From: Megaustenia siamemsis
Taxonomy: Eukaryota; Mollusca; Gastropoda; Stylommatophora; Ariophantidae
Assembly (NCBI GenBank): GCA_032433765.1
Contig: JAVIAB010000051.1
Location: 149,361,275 to 149,425,274 of the forward strand
Direction of reading: 5' to 3'
Length of the DNA stretch: 64,000 nucleotides
Positions 1-11,491 of the stretch are shown piece by piece (the first letter of the stretch is position 1; every line of letters starts with the position of its first letter). The notes under the pieces are model-generated. The model was not told the origin of the DNA. It ran no database searches and was given only the letters and a program-made list of their open reading frames with translations. A program made the translations under genes and the position numbers.

Positions 1-239
1 AAGACGTGTGGGCATAAGCAGAAAAACACGCCCATGAATCAAGTTCTGCCTTTCACAGCGAACATTAACTCATTGTTTACGGCTCCCGAAACAAAGGCTA
101 GGTCAAGAATATCGCCTTATCAGCGAAGCAGATTAGGATTAACATCATAGGTTCTGGAAAAGTCGATTTCATGCCCTAATCATGTTTTCTTTCCCCCGGA
201 GGAAAAGGAATAAATGGAAGTTTATTGGTGGTTAACTGT

Positions 240-645
240 AACGGTAGAAACAAGGAAGAGAGTTCTTAAATATTATGTAGAGCCAGTCTTAACATATGGA
301 TGTGAATCATGGACAATAGGAAAATATTAAAGAAAATCACTGGAGTCTGTAGAAATGTGGTTTTACAGAAGAATGTTGAGAATACCATGGACAGTCAAGA
401 AGAGTAATAAAAGTGTTCTGAAAGAGGTAAAGGCAAAGCGAGAACAACTAGAATATATTGTAACAACTGGACATATTGAGGGACGAAGAGATAGAGGGAA
501 GCAAAGAGAAAAAATACCAGAAAGCTTAAAAGAATGGCTTGGCCCCCCTCAACAACAGAAATGATAAATAACTGTCGAGATCGAAAGTTGTGGAGAGACA
601 TGATCACCTACTCCAGCAGGCACAGTACTTGATGATGATGATGAA
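240..645 (+). mobile_element. LINE-A' 3' fragment (reverse transcriptase C-terminal tail)
   Basis: A 5'-truncated copy of a non-LTR retrotransposon. It encodes the conserved region after the RT domain, with the motifs VEPVLTYGCESWT, RRMLRIPWT and EYIVTTGHIEGRRDRGKQRE. An in-frame TAA at 328-330 breaks the frame, which then continues. Compared with the copy at 35.6-36.0 kb, about 20 residues are missing where that copy reads RELISNIRKKQ. The 3' end is the family terminus (GAGACATGATCACCTAC, then the CCAGCAGGCAC region) followed by TGATGATGATGATGAA. It is non-functional. Confidence 0.8.
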
Positions 646-1057
646 CTGTAACGGCTTTAATCTAAACCTTGCAGTTGTGGATTATAACATTGCAACTTTG
701 CTAGTAATTGTTCCGTCTAAATACCGAAATATGATATCTCAAATGAGGGATCACACTAAGCTGTTAATGTGATGTTTGTTAAATGATGGGGGTATTACTT
801 AGATTACAAAATTACTTAGCAAGCTGAAGGCGAAGGCGCACCTCACAGCAGCAGAGCTGGAAGTTGTCAGCGACCCACAGCTCGGTCTAATCTACCGTTG
901 CTGACTTCAGCACGTGGTGATAAGAGTGCAAGGTCCGTCTTTTAAATCATCCATTTTACGAAACAAATTTAGTCATGATTACATGTTTTCTTGTTTTATC
1001 ATTTCGTTATCGAGATATGTAGAGCTAAAAGTGTCATTTTTTTTTAAAAAGATCAAT
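646..1057. other. Interarray sequence, no gene seen
   Basis: I see no ORF of interest, no RNA gene and no clear mobile-element signature here. The stretch separates the LINE-A' 3' end from the 49-bp array. Confidence 0.5.
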
Positions 1058-1890
1058 TTACTGACTGTGACTTTAATTCTACAGAAGATTCCAAAAAAAG
1101 TATGAATTCACTAATTGTAACTTAATCGCTACATAAGATTCCAAGAAAGTATGAATTCACTAATTGTGACTTAAATGCTACAGAACATTCCAAGAAAGTA
1201 TGAATTCACTAATTGTGACTTAACTGCTACAGAAGATTCCAAGAAAGTATGAATTCACTAATTGTGACTTAATCGCTACAGAAGATTCAAAGAAAGTATG
1301 ATTCACTAATCGTGACTTAATCGCTGCAGAAGATTCCAAGAAAGTATGAATTCACTAATTGTAACTTAATCGCTACAGAAGATTCCAAGAAAGTATGAAT
1401 TCACTAATTGTGACTTTAATTCTACAGAAGATTCCAAGAAAGTATGAATTCACTAATTGTAACTTAATCGCTACAGAAGATTCCAAGAAAGTATGAATTC
1501 ACTAAATGTGACTTAATCGCTACAGAAGATTCCAAGAAAGTATGAATTCACTAATTGTGACGTAATCGCTATAGAAGATTCTAAGAAAGTATGAATTCAC
1601 CAATTGTGACTTAATCGCTACAGAAGATTCCAAGAAAGTATGAATTCACTACTTGTGACGTAACCGCTATAGAAGATTCCAAGAAAGTATGAATTCACTA
1701 ATTGTGACTTAATCGCTACAGAAGATTCCAAGAAAGTATGAATTCACTAATTGTGACTTAATCGCAACAGAGGATTCCAAGAAAGTATGAATTCACTAAT
1801 TGTGACTTAATCGCTACAGAAGATTCCAAGAAAGTATGAATTCACTATTGTGACTTGATCGTTACAGAAGATTCCAAGAAAGTATGAATT
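1058..1890. repeat. 49-bp tandem array, about 17 copies
   Basis: The core GATTCCAAGAAAGTATGAAT recurs every 49 bp (for example at 1332 and 1381). Each unit also carries ACTAATTGTGACTTAATC. Copies differ by a few substitutions. The array runs into a LINE insertion at 1884-2145 and continues beyond it as a shorter-unit relative. Confidence 0.95.
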
Positions 1891-2145
1891 CCCTCATCAT
1901 TTGTTGGTCATGTAATGAGAAGGGAACAGCTAGAATATATTGTAAGAACTGGAAAAATTTAGGGACGAAGAGATAGAGGGAAGCAAAGACAAAAGATACC
2001 AGACAGCTTAAGAGAATGGCTTGACAGAAGGTAAACAACATAAATGATAAAGAACTGCCGAAATCGAAAGTTGAGTTGTGGAGAGACATGATTACCTACG
2101 CCAGCAGGCACGGTGCTTGATGGTGATGATGATGATGAATTCCCT
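1884..2145 (+). mobile_element. 5'-truncated LINE-A' insertion with 11-bp target-site duplication
   Basis: A 240-bp LINE-A' 3' piece (1895-2134) sits inside satellite DNA. The 11 bases ATGAATTCCCT occur on both sides, at 1884-1894 and 2135-2145, as expected for target-primed reverse transcription. It encodes fragments of the RT tail (GHVMRREQLEYIV, RRDRGKQRQKIPDSLREWL, LWRDMITYASRHG). The 3' end is TGATGATGATGATGA. Stops are present and it is non-functional. Confidence 0.85.
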
Positions 2146-3545
2146 AAATGTGACTTAATCAATACAAAATATTGTACGACTAAATGTGACTTAATCACTT
2201 CAAAAGATTCCACGACTAAATGTGACTTAATCAATACAAAATATTGTACGACTAAATGTGACTTAATCACTTCAAAAGATTCCACGACTAAATGTGACTT
2301 AATCACTTCAAAAGATTTCACGACTAAATGTGACTTAATCACTTCAAAAGATTTCACGACTAAATGTGACTTAATCACTTCAAAAGACTCCACGACTAAA
2401 TTGACTTAATCACTTCAAAAGATTTCACGACTAAATGTGACTTAATCACTTCAAAAGACTCCCCGACTAAATTGACTTAATCACTTCAAAAGATTTCACG
2501 ACTAAATGTGACTTAATCAATACAGAATAGTATACGACTAAATGTAATTTAATCACTACAAAAGATTTCACGACTAAATGTGACTTAATCAATACAGAAT
2601 AGTATACGACTAAATGTAATTTAATCACTACAAAAGATTTCACGACTAAATGTGACTTAATCAATACAGAATAGTATACGACTAAATGTAATTTAATCAC
2701 TACAAAAGATTTCACGACTAAATGTGACTTAATCAATACAGAATAGTATACGACTAAATGTAATTTAATCACTACAAAAGATTTCACGACTAAATGTGAC
2801 TTAATCAATACAGAATAGTATACGACTAAATGTAATTTAATCACTACAAAAGATTTCACGACTAAATGTGACTTAATCAATACAGAATAGTATACGACTA
2901 AATGTAATTTAATCACTACAAAAGATTTCACGACTAAATGTGACTTAATCAATACAGAATAGTATACGACTAAATGTAATTTAATCACTACAAAAGATTT
3001 CACGACTAAATGTGACTTAATCAATACAGAATAGTATACGACTAAATGTAATTTAATCACTACAAAAGATTTCACGACTAAATGTGACTTAATCAATACA
3101 GAATAGTATACGACTAAATGTAATTTAATCACTACAAAAGATTTCACGACTAAATGTGACTTAATCAATACAGAATAGTATACGACTAAATGTAATTTAA
3201 TCACTACAAAAGATTTCACGACTAAATGTGACTTAATCAATACAGAATAGTATACGACTAAATGTAATTTAATCACTACAAAAGATTTCACGACTAAATG
3301 TGACTTAATCAATACAGAATAGTATACGACTAAATGTAATTTAATCACTACAAAAGATTTCACGACTAAATGTGACTTAATCAATACAGAATAGTATACG
3401 ACTAAATGTAATTTAATCACTACAAAAGATTTCACGACTAAATGTGACTTAATCAATACAGAATAGTATACGACTAAATGTAATTTAATCACTACAAAAG
3501 ATTTCACGACTAAATGTGACTTAATCACATAGAAAGATCCCGAGA
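2146..3545. repeat. 36-bp tandem array passing into a 72-bp dimeric array
   Basis: From 2146 to about 2500 the unit is 36 bp (core CGACTAAATGTGACTTAATC). From about 2510 to 3525 the unit is a 72-bp dimer, about 14 nearly identical copies, for example TACAGAATAG at 2521 and 2593. The dimer halves differ at AATACAGAATAGTATA versus ACTACAAAAGATTTCA. The last unit (3520-3545) again carries GAGAAAGTAT, like the 49-bp unit upstream. The 36-bp unit equals the 49-bp unit with about 13 bp removed. Because 72 is divisible by 3, the minus strand stays open for 353 codons (2467-3528) by chance. Confidence 0.95.
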
Positions 3546-4130
3546 AAGTATCTCAGAAAGCACATGTGAAGAACGCTTTCCTTCAGCGTTGACCCGTCGA
3601 TTTCTCTTAATCGATCGTCCTTAGTAAAGATGTTAAATAATTTACAGCAAACTGCGCCTTTCAGCCCAGAACATTCGACTTCAGATTGTCATTTTTGGTA
3701 CAGGTTTGCCGTCCAATTAGATTGCTACAATTCTGGCTAGTCCAGGGGCAACATGAGGAAGTAAATTAGGGTCTTCATCAGTTCTGGTTCACTGACCCTA
3801 ACCCAAGCTCCCAGCTATGAGTCACCAAGCACTTTCAGCTCAGATGCTGTGGAGCGTCTTCATCCTCGAAAAGCGTTCATCTTCTCGTGTGTGTTGTGTA
3901 TATAGACCAGGATTCTCTAGCATAGAGTCGAGCGTTCATTAAGTTGTATACAACGACCTTGTTGCTGAAGCTCTGCATGTGCCACACTTTGCTCACGTCT
4001 GGCTTTTCTTCTTTGCGTCATGTTGCAAATAACAGTTGAGCTGGCAATGTAAGTTATGGATTGTTGGTCTTGTCGCATCCTATTTCTTTAAATAATTTAA
4101 CATAAGATAAAGAGAGAGATGTTGAAATAT
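3546..4130. other. Interarray sequence, no gene seen
   Basis: Sequence between two satellites. No ORF or recognisable element is visible. Confidence 0.5.
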
Positions 4131-5097
4131 AGTTACAATAAATTATTGGATGCATTCTTAGAGTATTCTACAGAGATAAAGTTACAATAAATTAATGGAT
4201 GCATTCTTAGAGTATTCTATAGAGATAAAGTTGCAATAAATTAATTGATGAAATCTTAGAGTATTCTACAGAGATAAAGTTACAATAAATTAATTGATGC
4301 ATTCTTAGAGTATTCTATAGAGATAAAGTTGCAATAAATTAATTGATGAATTCTTAGAGTATTCTACAGAGATAAAGTTACAATAAATTAATTGATGAAT
4401 TCTTAGAGTATTCTACAGAGATAAAGTTACAATAAATTAATTGATGAATTCTTAGAGTATTCTATAGAGATAAAGTTGCAATAAATTAATTGATGAATTC
4501 TTAGAGTATTCTACAGAGATAAAGTTACAATAAATTAATTGATGCATTCTTAGAGTATTCTATACAGATAAAGTTACAATAAATTAATTGATGAATTCTT
4601 AGAGTATTCTACAGAGATAAAGTTACAATAAATTAATTGATGAATTCTTAGAGTATTCTTTCTATAGAGATAAAGTTGCAATAAATTAATTGCTGCATTC
4701 TTAGAGTATTCTACAGAGATAAAGTTACAATAAATTAATTAATGCATTCTTAGAGTATTCTATAGAGATAAAGTTGCAATAAATTAATTGATGCATTCTT
4801 AGAGTATTCTATAGAGATAAAGTTATAATAAATTAATTGATGCATTCTTAGAGTATTCTATAGAGATAAAGTTACAATAAATTAATTAATGCATTCTTAG
4901 AGTATTCTACAGAGATAAAGTTACAATAAATTAATTAATGCATTCTTAGAGTATTCTATAGAGATAAAGTTACAATAAATTAATTAATGCATTCTTAGAG
5001 TATTCTACAGAGATAAAGTTACAATAAATTAATTCATGCACTCTTAGAGTATTCTGTTAAGATAAAGTTACAATAAATGAATTCATGCATTCTTAGA
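4131..5097. repeat. Second, unrelated 49-bp tandem array, about 20 copies
   Basis: The core AGAGATAAAGTTACAATAAA recurs every 49 bp (for example AAGTTACAAT at 4571 and 4620). Copies alternate between GATGCATTC and GATGAATTC, and between TACAGAG and TATAGAG. The sequence is unrelated to the 49-bp array at 1-1.9 kb despite the equal period. The array ends abruptly at a LINE-A' fragment. Confidence 0.95.
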
Positions 5098-5355
5098 ATC
5101 TTAACATATGGATGTGAATCATGGACAATAGGACAACACACAAGGAAATCACTGGAGTCTGTAGAAATGTTGCTATAACAGAAGAATATTGAGAGTACCG
5201 TGGACAGCTAAGAAGAGAAATGAAAACGTTCTGAAAGAGGCCAAAGCAAAAAGAGAGAGCTAATTTTCAATATTAGGAAGAAACAATCATCAATTTTGGC
5301 CATGTAGTGAGAAGAGAACAGCTGGAATATATTGTAACAACTGGGAAATAATCTC
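5098..5355 (+). mobile_element. LINE-A' fragment (RT C-terminal tail)
   Basis: It begins within the family segment encoding LTYGCESWTI and runs through RKSLESVEM, then the RILRVPWTAKKRN region and the EYIVTTG region, with frameshifts. It lacks the usual TGATGA 3' terminus, so both ends are truncated. The 5' edge coincides with the end of the 49-bp array. Confidence 0.75.
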
Positions 5356-5473
5356 GACAAATAGTAATTTTCATCGACTTGCCAGCAACGATTATATCTG
5401 TACCCTCATTCATCTATGGTTGGGACATAGCCATCTAGAGGTTTACAAAGGCCTACAAGCTGATATGAAATTA

Positions 5474-5600
5474 ATTACCACATTACGTTTAATATGAGCA
5501 ATAACATAACATTATTACCACATTACGTTTAATATGTGCGATGACATACCATCATTACCACCTTACGTTTAATATGAGCAATGACATAACATCATTACCA
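5474..5600. repeat. 40-bp tandem repeat, three copies
   Basis: ATTACCACATTACGTTTAAT recurs at 5474, 5514 and 5554 with minor changes. Confidence 0.85.
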
Positions 5601-5689
5601 ACTAACTTTCATAATTATCAATTATTATGAGTGGAGGGACGCGCCTGAAAGCAACAGGGCTGGGAGATACATCGACTCACAGCTGACAG

Positions 5690-5945
5690 TTTGCGTCAGG
5701 ATCGATGAACCAGAACCATCCAGACTCTACTCTACCTCTTCGCGGTGCCTCTAGTAACAAACTAACCAGTCCAATGTGGCCAAGCGAGAAACGACAGAAA
5801 GAGGAAGGCAATCCGGTTCTCAAAAATGTCATCCTGTGTCGGATGTGTTGGATCGAAAGGCGCAAATAATAACAAATCAATGCATTAACGCCCTTTTAAC
5901 GTCTTTTTAAGGACGAATAAATAAGAAGACTCCATTCTTTTAGCA
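5690..5945. repeat. Dispersed repeat G, copy 1
   Basis: About 250 bp that aligns by eye with 41935-42195, and over its 3' part with 34030-34155. Shared landmarks are GAACCATCCAGA, TGGCCAAGCGAG, CGGATGTGTTGG followed by GAAAGGC, and AACGTCTTTTTAAGGACG. No coding capacity is evident. It is probably a non-autonomous mobile element of unknown class. Confidence 0.65.
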
Positions 5946-6385
5946 GTCATTGGGTGAACGACAGAAGGAAATAAATCATTGTCACTGAAACTATTTTGTG
6001 CTGGCAGAAAGATGTGTACATGGCGTCATAATCGTTAACTGGGCTAAAGAATCGAAGACATATTTGTTTTTGAAATTTCCCAGGCAAAGCTATTGCATAA
6101 CGAAAATAGTTCGCATGTTTGGCTCTTCAGCAGGTTTGTTTACTCTACCATCTTGTTACATAGCAACCAAATATGGTGGCAATACTTTGAACTCTTCTGC
6201 ACGGAGGATGAAATCGATATGGTGAACTGCACGTTCAGATAAGACCCGGTATCGAATGAACAAGACCGTGGCGCCGTTTCTGAAACACGGAGCTAAAAAC
6301 TTTCAAACATGGAAACAGCGGTCTGTGATCTCCTTGCGGACGTTTCACGGGGATTCTTCTGGCATGATGAGGCGGATATCTAAAC
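5946..6385. other. No gene recognised
   Basis: Short ORFs are present but show no recognisable domain and no codon pattern I would trust. Nothing else stands out. Confidence 0.4.
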
Positions 6386-6570
6386 ATGCAGCATTCTCTC
6401 TGTCTTTCTCTCTTTCTTTGCTTCTTTCTCCTTTCCTCTCCTTCATGTTATCGTTCATTTCTTCCTTCCTTCCTTTTTCCTTCTTTCCTTTTTTCTTCCG
6501 TCCTTCCTACTTTCCTCCCTTCTTTCCTTTTCATTTTCTTTCTTTCTTTCTTTCTTTCTTTCTTTTTCGC
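6386..6570. repeat. Polypyrimidine (CTTT/CCTT) low-complexity tract
   Basis: About 180 bp of almost pure C and T on the + strand, ending in a run of TTTC repeats near 6538-6563. The F/S/L-rich ORFs read through it are an artefact of composition. Confidence 0.9.
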
Positions 6571-6607
6571 GTTCACTCGACAACTACTCCTCTTCACTGC
6601 CAGCATT

Positions 6608-6675
6608 TCAATGGACGTTAAATGGACGTTAAATGGACGTTAAATGGACGTTAAATGGACGTTAAATGGGCGTAG
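6608..6675. repeat. 11-bp tandem repeat, six copies
   Basis: ATGGACGTTAA is repeated head to tail from about 6611, with period 11 bp (6611, 6622 and onward). The last copy changes to ATGGGCGTAG. Confidence 0.9.
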
Positions 6676-6964
6676 ATAAGCCGTGATATGATTTATAAGA
6701 AGCTTAGATATTTGTACCCGTCGCCTAAACAAATCCAACTTCATTATTTTTAAAGAATGCACACTGACCCTCTTATAGTCACTGTTGTCCGATAGGGCTA
6801 GGCATGGATCTCAATATTCATAGACTAGGGGAGGGTAAAGGCATGAAGTAACTACAGGTTCACAGTGCAAAAAAACGTCCATTACCTGTGGCTGGGGCTC
6901 GAACCAAAAACCTTCTTAGCCAAAAACAAAGGCTCGACGTAATACTTCCACCCATCACCAACCC
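6676..6964. other. Spacer with a possible tRNA-like B box
   Basis: On the minus strand GGTTCGAGCCC (6895-6905) fits the RNA polymerase III B-box consensus. No matching A box at the right distance was obvious, so this is at best a remnant of a tRNA-derived SINE. Confidence 0.3.
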
Positions 6965-9182
6965 AAAAATTGAATGTGATTATACTAGTGATAAGAGAGA
7001 GCAATAACAAATGATGGTGATGATACGAGTGATAGATGGGAGCAATAACAAATGAAGGTGATGATACTAGTGATAGGTGAGTGTAATAACAAACGAAGGT
7101 GATGATAGTAGTGATAAATGGGAGCAATAACAAATGGTGGTGATGATAGAAGTGATAGGTGAGAGTAATAACAAACGAAGGTGATGATAGTAGTGATAGA
7201 TGGGAGCAATAACAAATGGTGGTGATGATAGCAGTGATAGGTGAGAGTAATAATAAATGAAGGTGATGATAGCAGTGATAGGTGAGAGTAATAACAAACG
7301 AAGGTGATGATAGTAGTGATAGGTGAGAGCAATAACAAATGAAGGTGATGATAGCAGTGATAGGTGAGAGTAATAATAAACGAAGGTGATGATATTAGTG
7401 ATAGGTGAGAGCAATAACAAATGAAGGTGATGATACTAGTGATAGGTGAGAGTAATAATAAACGAAGGTGATGATAATAGTGATATGTGAGAGCAATAAC
7501 AAATGAAGGTGATGATAGCAGTGATAGGTGAGAGTAATAACAAACGAAGGTGATGATAGCAGTGATTGGTGAGAGCAATAACAAACGAAGGTGATGATAG
7601 TAGTGATAAATGAGAGCATTAACAAATGGTGGTGATGATAGTAGTGATAAATGAGAGCAATAACAAATGATGGTGATGATAGTAGTGATAAATGAGAGCA
7701 ATAACAAATGATGGTGATGATAGCTGTGATAGGTGAGAGCAATAACAAACGAAGGTGATGATAGTAGTGATAGGTGAGAGCAATAACAAATGAAGGTGAT
7801 GATAGCTGTGATAGGTGAGAGCAATAAAAAATGAAGGTGATGATACTAGTGAAAAGTGAGAGCAATAACAAATGAAGGTGATGATACTAGTGATAGATGA
7901 GAGCAGTAAAAAATGGTGATGATGGTAGTGATATATGAGAGCAATAAAAAAAATGGTGATGATGGTAGTGATAGGTGAGAGCAATACAAAAAATGGTGAT
8001 GATACTAGTGATAGGTGAGAGCAATACAAAAAATGGTGATGATAGTAGTGATAGGTGAGAGCAATCACAAATGATGATGTTGATACTACTGATAGGTGAG
8101 AGCAATAACAATTAAAGGTGATGACAGTAGTGATAGATGAGAGCAAATAACAAATGAAGGTGATGATACCAGTGAAAAGTGAGAGCAATAACAAATAACG
8201 GTGATGATACTAGTGAAAAGTGAGAGCAATAACAAATGAAGGTGATGATACTAGTGAAAAGTGAGAGAAATAACAAATGAAGGTGATGATACTAGTGAAA
8301 AGTGAGAGCAATAACAAATAAAGGTGATGATACCAGTGATAGGTGAGAGCAATAAAAAATGAAGGTGATGATACTAGTGAAAAGTGAGAGCAATAACAAA
8401 TGAAGGTGATGATACTAGTGAAAAGTGAGAGCAATAACAAATAAAGGTGATGATACCAGTGATAGGTGAGAGCAATAACAAATGAAGGTGATGATACAGT
8501 GATAGGTGAGAGCAAGAACAAATGAAGGTGATGATACCAGTGATAGGTGAGAGCAATAACAAATGAAGGTGATGATACCAGTGATAGATGAGAGCAATAA
8601 CAAATGAAGGTGATGATACTAGTGATAGAAGAGAGCAATAACAAATGAAGGTAATGATAGCAGTGACAGATGAAAGTAATACCAAATGAAGGTGTTGAAA
8701 GTAGTGATAGACGAGAGCAATAACAAATGATGGTAATGATAGCAGTGATAGGTGAGAGCAATAACAAATGAAGGTGATGATACCAGCGATAGGTGAGAGC
8801 AATAACAAATTAAGGTGATAATACTAGTGATAGGTGAGAGCAATAACAAACGAAGGTGATGATACTAGTGATAGGTGAGAGCAATAACAAATGAAGGTGA
8901 TGATAGTAATGATAGGTGAGAGCGATAACAAATGAAGGTGATGATAGCAGTGATATTTTAGAGCAATAACAAATGAAGGTGATGATAGTAGTGATAGTTG
9001 AAAGCAATAACAAATGAAGGTGATGATAGCAGTGATATTTGAGAGCAATAACAAATGAAGGTGATGATAGTAGTGATGGGTGGGAGCGATAACAAATGAA
9101 GGTGATGATACTAGTGATAGGTGAGTGCGATAACAAATGAAGGTGATGATACTAGTGATAGGTGAGAACAACAACAAAATAA
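6965..9182. repeat. 41-bp tandem array of 2.2 kb, about 54 copies
   Basis: AGGTGATGATAGTAGTGATA followed by a GGTGAGAGCAATAACAAATGA variant repeats every 41 bp (for example 7261 and 7302). A subgroup around 7900-8060 carries AAAAAATGGTGATGATGG. The + strand is poor in C. Long minus-strand ORFs rich in Leu, Ser, His and Tyr arise because three units make 123 bp. Confidence 0.95.
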
Positions 9183-9529
9183 GTGATGATACAAGTTATA
9201 AGTGAGAACAATAACAATGTAATAAAAAATAAAAGTGATGTACACATTATCCTCTCTATACCTTCAAGCGGTAATCGGACATTTTTCTCTTATAACTCTC
9301 TTCTTCCTACTAGAAACATGTTCACAGCATTTCTTTCTCTTTCTTCACTTCAACTTGCACCCAATTCAATTGTCAAGGGAGATTCACAGTTCTGGTTCTC
9401 GCCCTTCCTACGGCCCACACAGCTTGTCAACTGATGTTGTTGTAGCGCCTTTGATGTTGTCTGTCCATCTTATGCTGAGTGTGCCTCTTGCTATTTTTTC
9501 TTCTCCTCTTTTAATATATGTTAATATAT

Positions 9530-9531
<2 letters not shown>

Positions 9532-9588
<57 letters not shown>
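9532..9588. repeat. (TA)n microsatellite
   Basis: Uninterrupted alternating T and A for about 57 bp. Confidence 0.95.
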
Positions 9589-9591
<3 letters not shown>

Positions 9592-9734
9592 ACTACAGTT
9601 AGAAATTACACGGCTTTCTATCTAGACGGGAAAACCACTTTATTTGTTGTTTCTTTATGAAGTTTAGGATTGGCTCAATGTCTACTCTTTCTCTTGTATT
9701 ATCATCTTTGACTTTGTCTTTATTGGTAGTAAAG

Positions 9735-9986
9735 ATAACATAAGAGCCCCTGTCACGCCAAGTGGCATATAGGGAATATGGTGTTAGTAACCATACATTT
9801 TACAGAACTTCAGCACATGATTTTTGGGGTAATGTGATCGGTTTACGCTCGTGCCGCTTTACATTCCCAGAAAAAAATCCGGTTCCCGTTTAAGGCTGGG
9901 TGAACCTGGAAGCCGTCGGTTGGGATCTAACCCTACCTCTTGTCCTTTGTAGTTCAGTTCACTAACCACCGAACTATCGCGGCTCA
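9735..9986 (-). mobile_element. SINE1, copy A (tRNA-derived)
   Basis: Minus-strand reading: a tRNA-like head with an A-box-like TAGTTCGGTGGTTAG and a B-box-like GGTTAGATCCC, then a body containing TTCACCCAGCCTT, a conserved CACTTGGCGTGACAGGGG segment, and a 3' end near 9735. It lies inside a LINE tail. TGTCTTT on both sides (about 9713-9719 and 9988-9994) may be a decayed target-site duplication. Confidence 0.8.
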
Positions 9987-10129
9987 TGTCTTTTCTAGTT
10001 ACTCCAAGCATTTTTCTCTACATTGCTTCTCTGTGGTGACACGCTTTCTTTTGTGATTTAGACATAAGTGACTTGACTGCAGTATCAGATCAATTTCGCT
10101 GATCTACGGCAGACATCGGTTAATTAGGC

Positions 10130-10690
10130 AGCTAAATGAGTTAGTCACATCCATGAGGGGTTCCAGGTAAATGAGTTAGTCACATCCATGAGGGGTTCCA
10201 GGTAAATGAGTTAGTCACATCCATGAGGGGTTCCAGGTAAATGAGTTAGTCACATCCATGAGGGGTTCCAGGTAAATTAGTTAGTCAAACCATGAGGGGC
10301 TCCAGGTAAATGAGTTAGTCATATCCATGAGGGGTTCCAGGTAAATGAGTTAGTCACATCCATGAGGAGTTCCAGGTAAATGAGTTAGTCATATCCATGA
10401 GGAGTTACAGGTAAATGAGTTAGTCATATCCATGAGGAGTTCCAGGTAAATGAGTTAGTCATATCCATGAGGAGTTCCAGGTAAATGAGTTAGTCACACC
10501 CATGAGGGGTTCCAGGTAAATGAGTTAGTCACACCCATGAGGAGTTCCAGGTAAATGAGTTAGTCAACCCATGAGGAGTTCCAGGTAAATAAGTTAGTCA
10601 TATCCATGAGGGGTTCCAGGTAAATGAGTTAGTCACATCCATGAGGGGTTCCACGTAAATGAGTTAGTCACATCCATGAGGGGTTTCAGG
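10130..10690. repeat. 35-bp tandem array, about 16 copies
   Basis: AAATGAGTTAGTCACATCCA plus a TGAGGGGTTCCAGGT half repeats every 35 bp (10201 and 10236). A block in the middle carries GGAGTTCC in place of GGGGTTCC. Confidence 0.95.
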
Positions 10691-10734
10691 ATTAACGGCG
10701 GGAAGTAAACAGACAAAAGCCTCATTGCATTGAA

Positions 10735-10905
10735 GCAACATCTGCCTAAGACCACACCTGTCTAAGAACACACCTGTCTAAGATCACACCTGTCTAAGAT
10801 CATACCTGTCTACGATCACACTTGTCAAAGAAAGATCATACTGAATAAGATCACATCTGTCTAAGATCACATCTGTCTAAGACCACACCTGTCTAAGATC
10901 ACATT
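10735..10905. repeat. 16-bp tandem repeat, about 10 copies
   Basis: AAGATCACACCTGTCT and near variants, some units with ACC in place of ATC and one region with a short insertion near 10825-10845. Confidence 0.85.
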
Positions 10906-11491
10906 TACATATAAATCAACGCTAAACACTAACATATATTTATAATCAAACCAAATGTTAGACCGTGAAATGAATCTGCCCCAACGATCTACATTCACAA
11001 ACAGCGCGAGCCAAGAACTCATTAACAGCAGTACTGTATGAATAAAGAGTCTTGAATAAATATCGTCAATTATTTATATGTGGTCTTTCTTATCTGAACT
11101 GACTGTTAACTTCAGAGACATATTTACATTTTAAGTGTACGGCTTTATTGCACGAATGTTTGTCAATCAGGTCCATCCACATTTACAGTAGATGTTAAAA
11201 CATTCTTCCTTTCACATATGACTTTGTCGGTTTGTGTGTCAAGAATAAATTAAAAGCTGATTTGACAGTTAGCGTGTCAAGATCCAATTAAAAGATGACT
11301 TAGTGTGTCGAGAACCAGTTCACAGGTGGTTTACGAACATCGATCAAGAACCCATTATCAGCCGAGATGACAAACAGCATATCATCCCCATTAACAGCTA
11401 AACACATTAAGAACTAAATTGACAGCGTATCAAAAACCTATCAATAGCTGAATAGTCTAATATCAGCTTGTCAATAACTGACTGTCTAAGC
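10906..11491. other. Degenerate repeat-like spacer
   Basis: No gene. Around 11220-11480 phrases such as GACAGTTAGCGTGTCAAGA recur loosely and resemble the 31-bp array at 13.0-13.7 kb, so this may be old, decayed satellite. Confidence 0.4.

Larger units (their letters stand above)
9425..10062 (-). mobile_element. LINE-F-like 3' fragment, interrupted by a SINE1 and a TA microsatellite
   Basis: Read on the minus strand from 10062 down, the pieces give RKMLGVTRKD, then after the SINE DNTRERVDIEPILNFIKKQQ and IKWFSRLDR, and beyond the TA tract RGTLSIRWTDNIKGATTTS. This matches the order of motifs in the copy at 42.2-42.6 kb (a SLRDRI region, then EPAIEYINKQQINWFGH, then the RWIKG region). It is the C-terminal tail of a non-LTR element, split by SINE1-A and a dinucleotide tract. 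Confidence 0.65.

Noticed and set aside
2467..3528. 353-codon minus-strand ORF with 24-residue repeats (KSHLVVKSFVVIKLHLVVYY)
   Set aside because: It is a reading of the 72-bp satellite. A unit length divisible by three with no stop keeps the frame open. The frame runs from satellite edge to satellite edge and shows no domain.
1058..5097. CRISPR array
   Set aside because: The repeats are contiguous with no unique spacers, and the surrounding sequence is eukaryotic retroelements with no cas-like genes. The same holds for all other arrays in the window.
6256..6643. 121- and 85-codon ORFs with Phe/Ser/Leu-rich C-termini resembling membrane segments
   Set aside because: The hydrophobic part is the translation of the CT-rich low-complexity tract, with no start context or domain to support a gene.
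6985..9177. Set of overlapping minus-strand ORFs of 60-279 codons rich in Leu, Ser, His and Tyr
   Set aside because: All are frames through the 41-bp array. Three units make 123 bp, so all frames reappear. They look membrane-like only because of composition.
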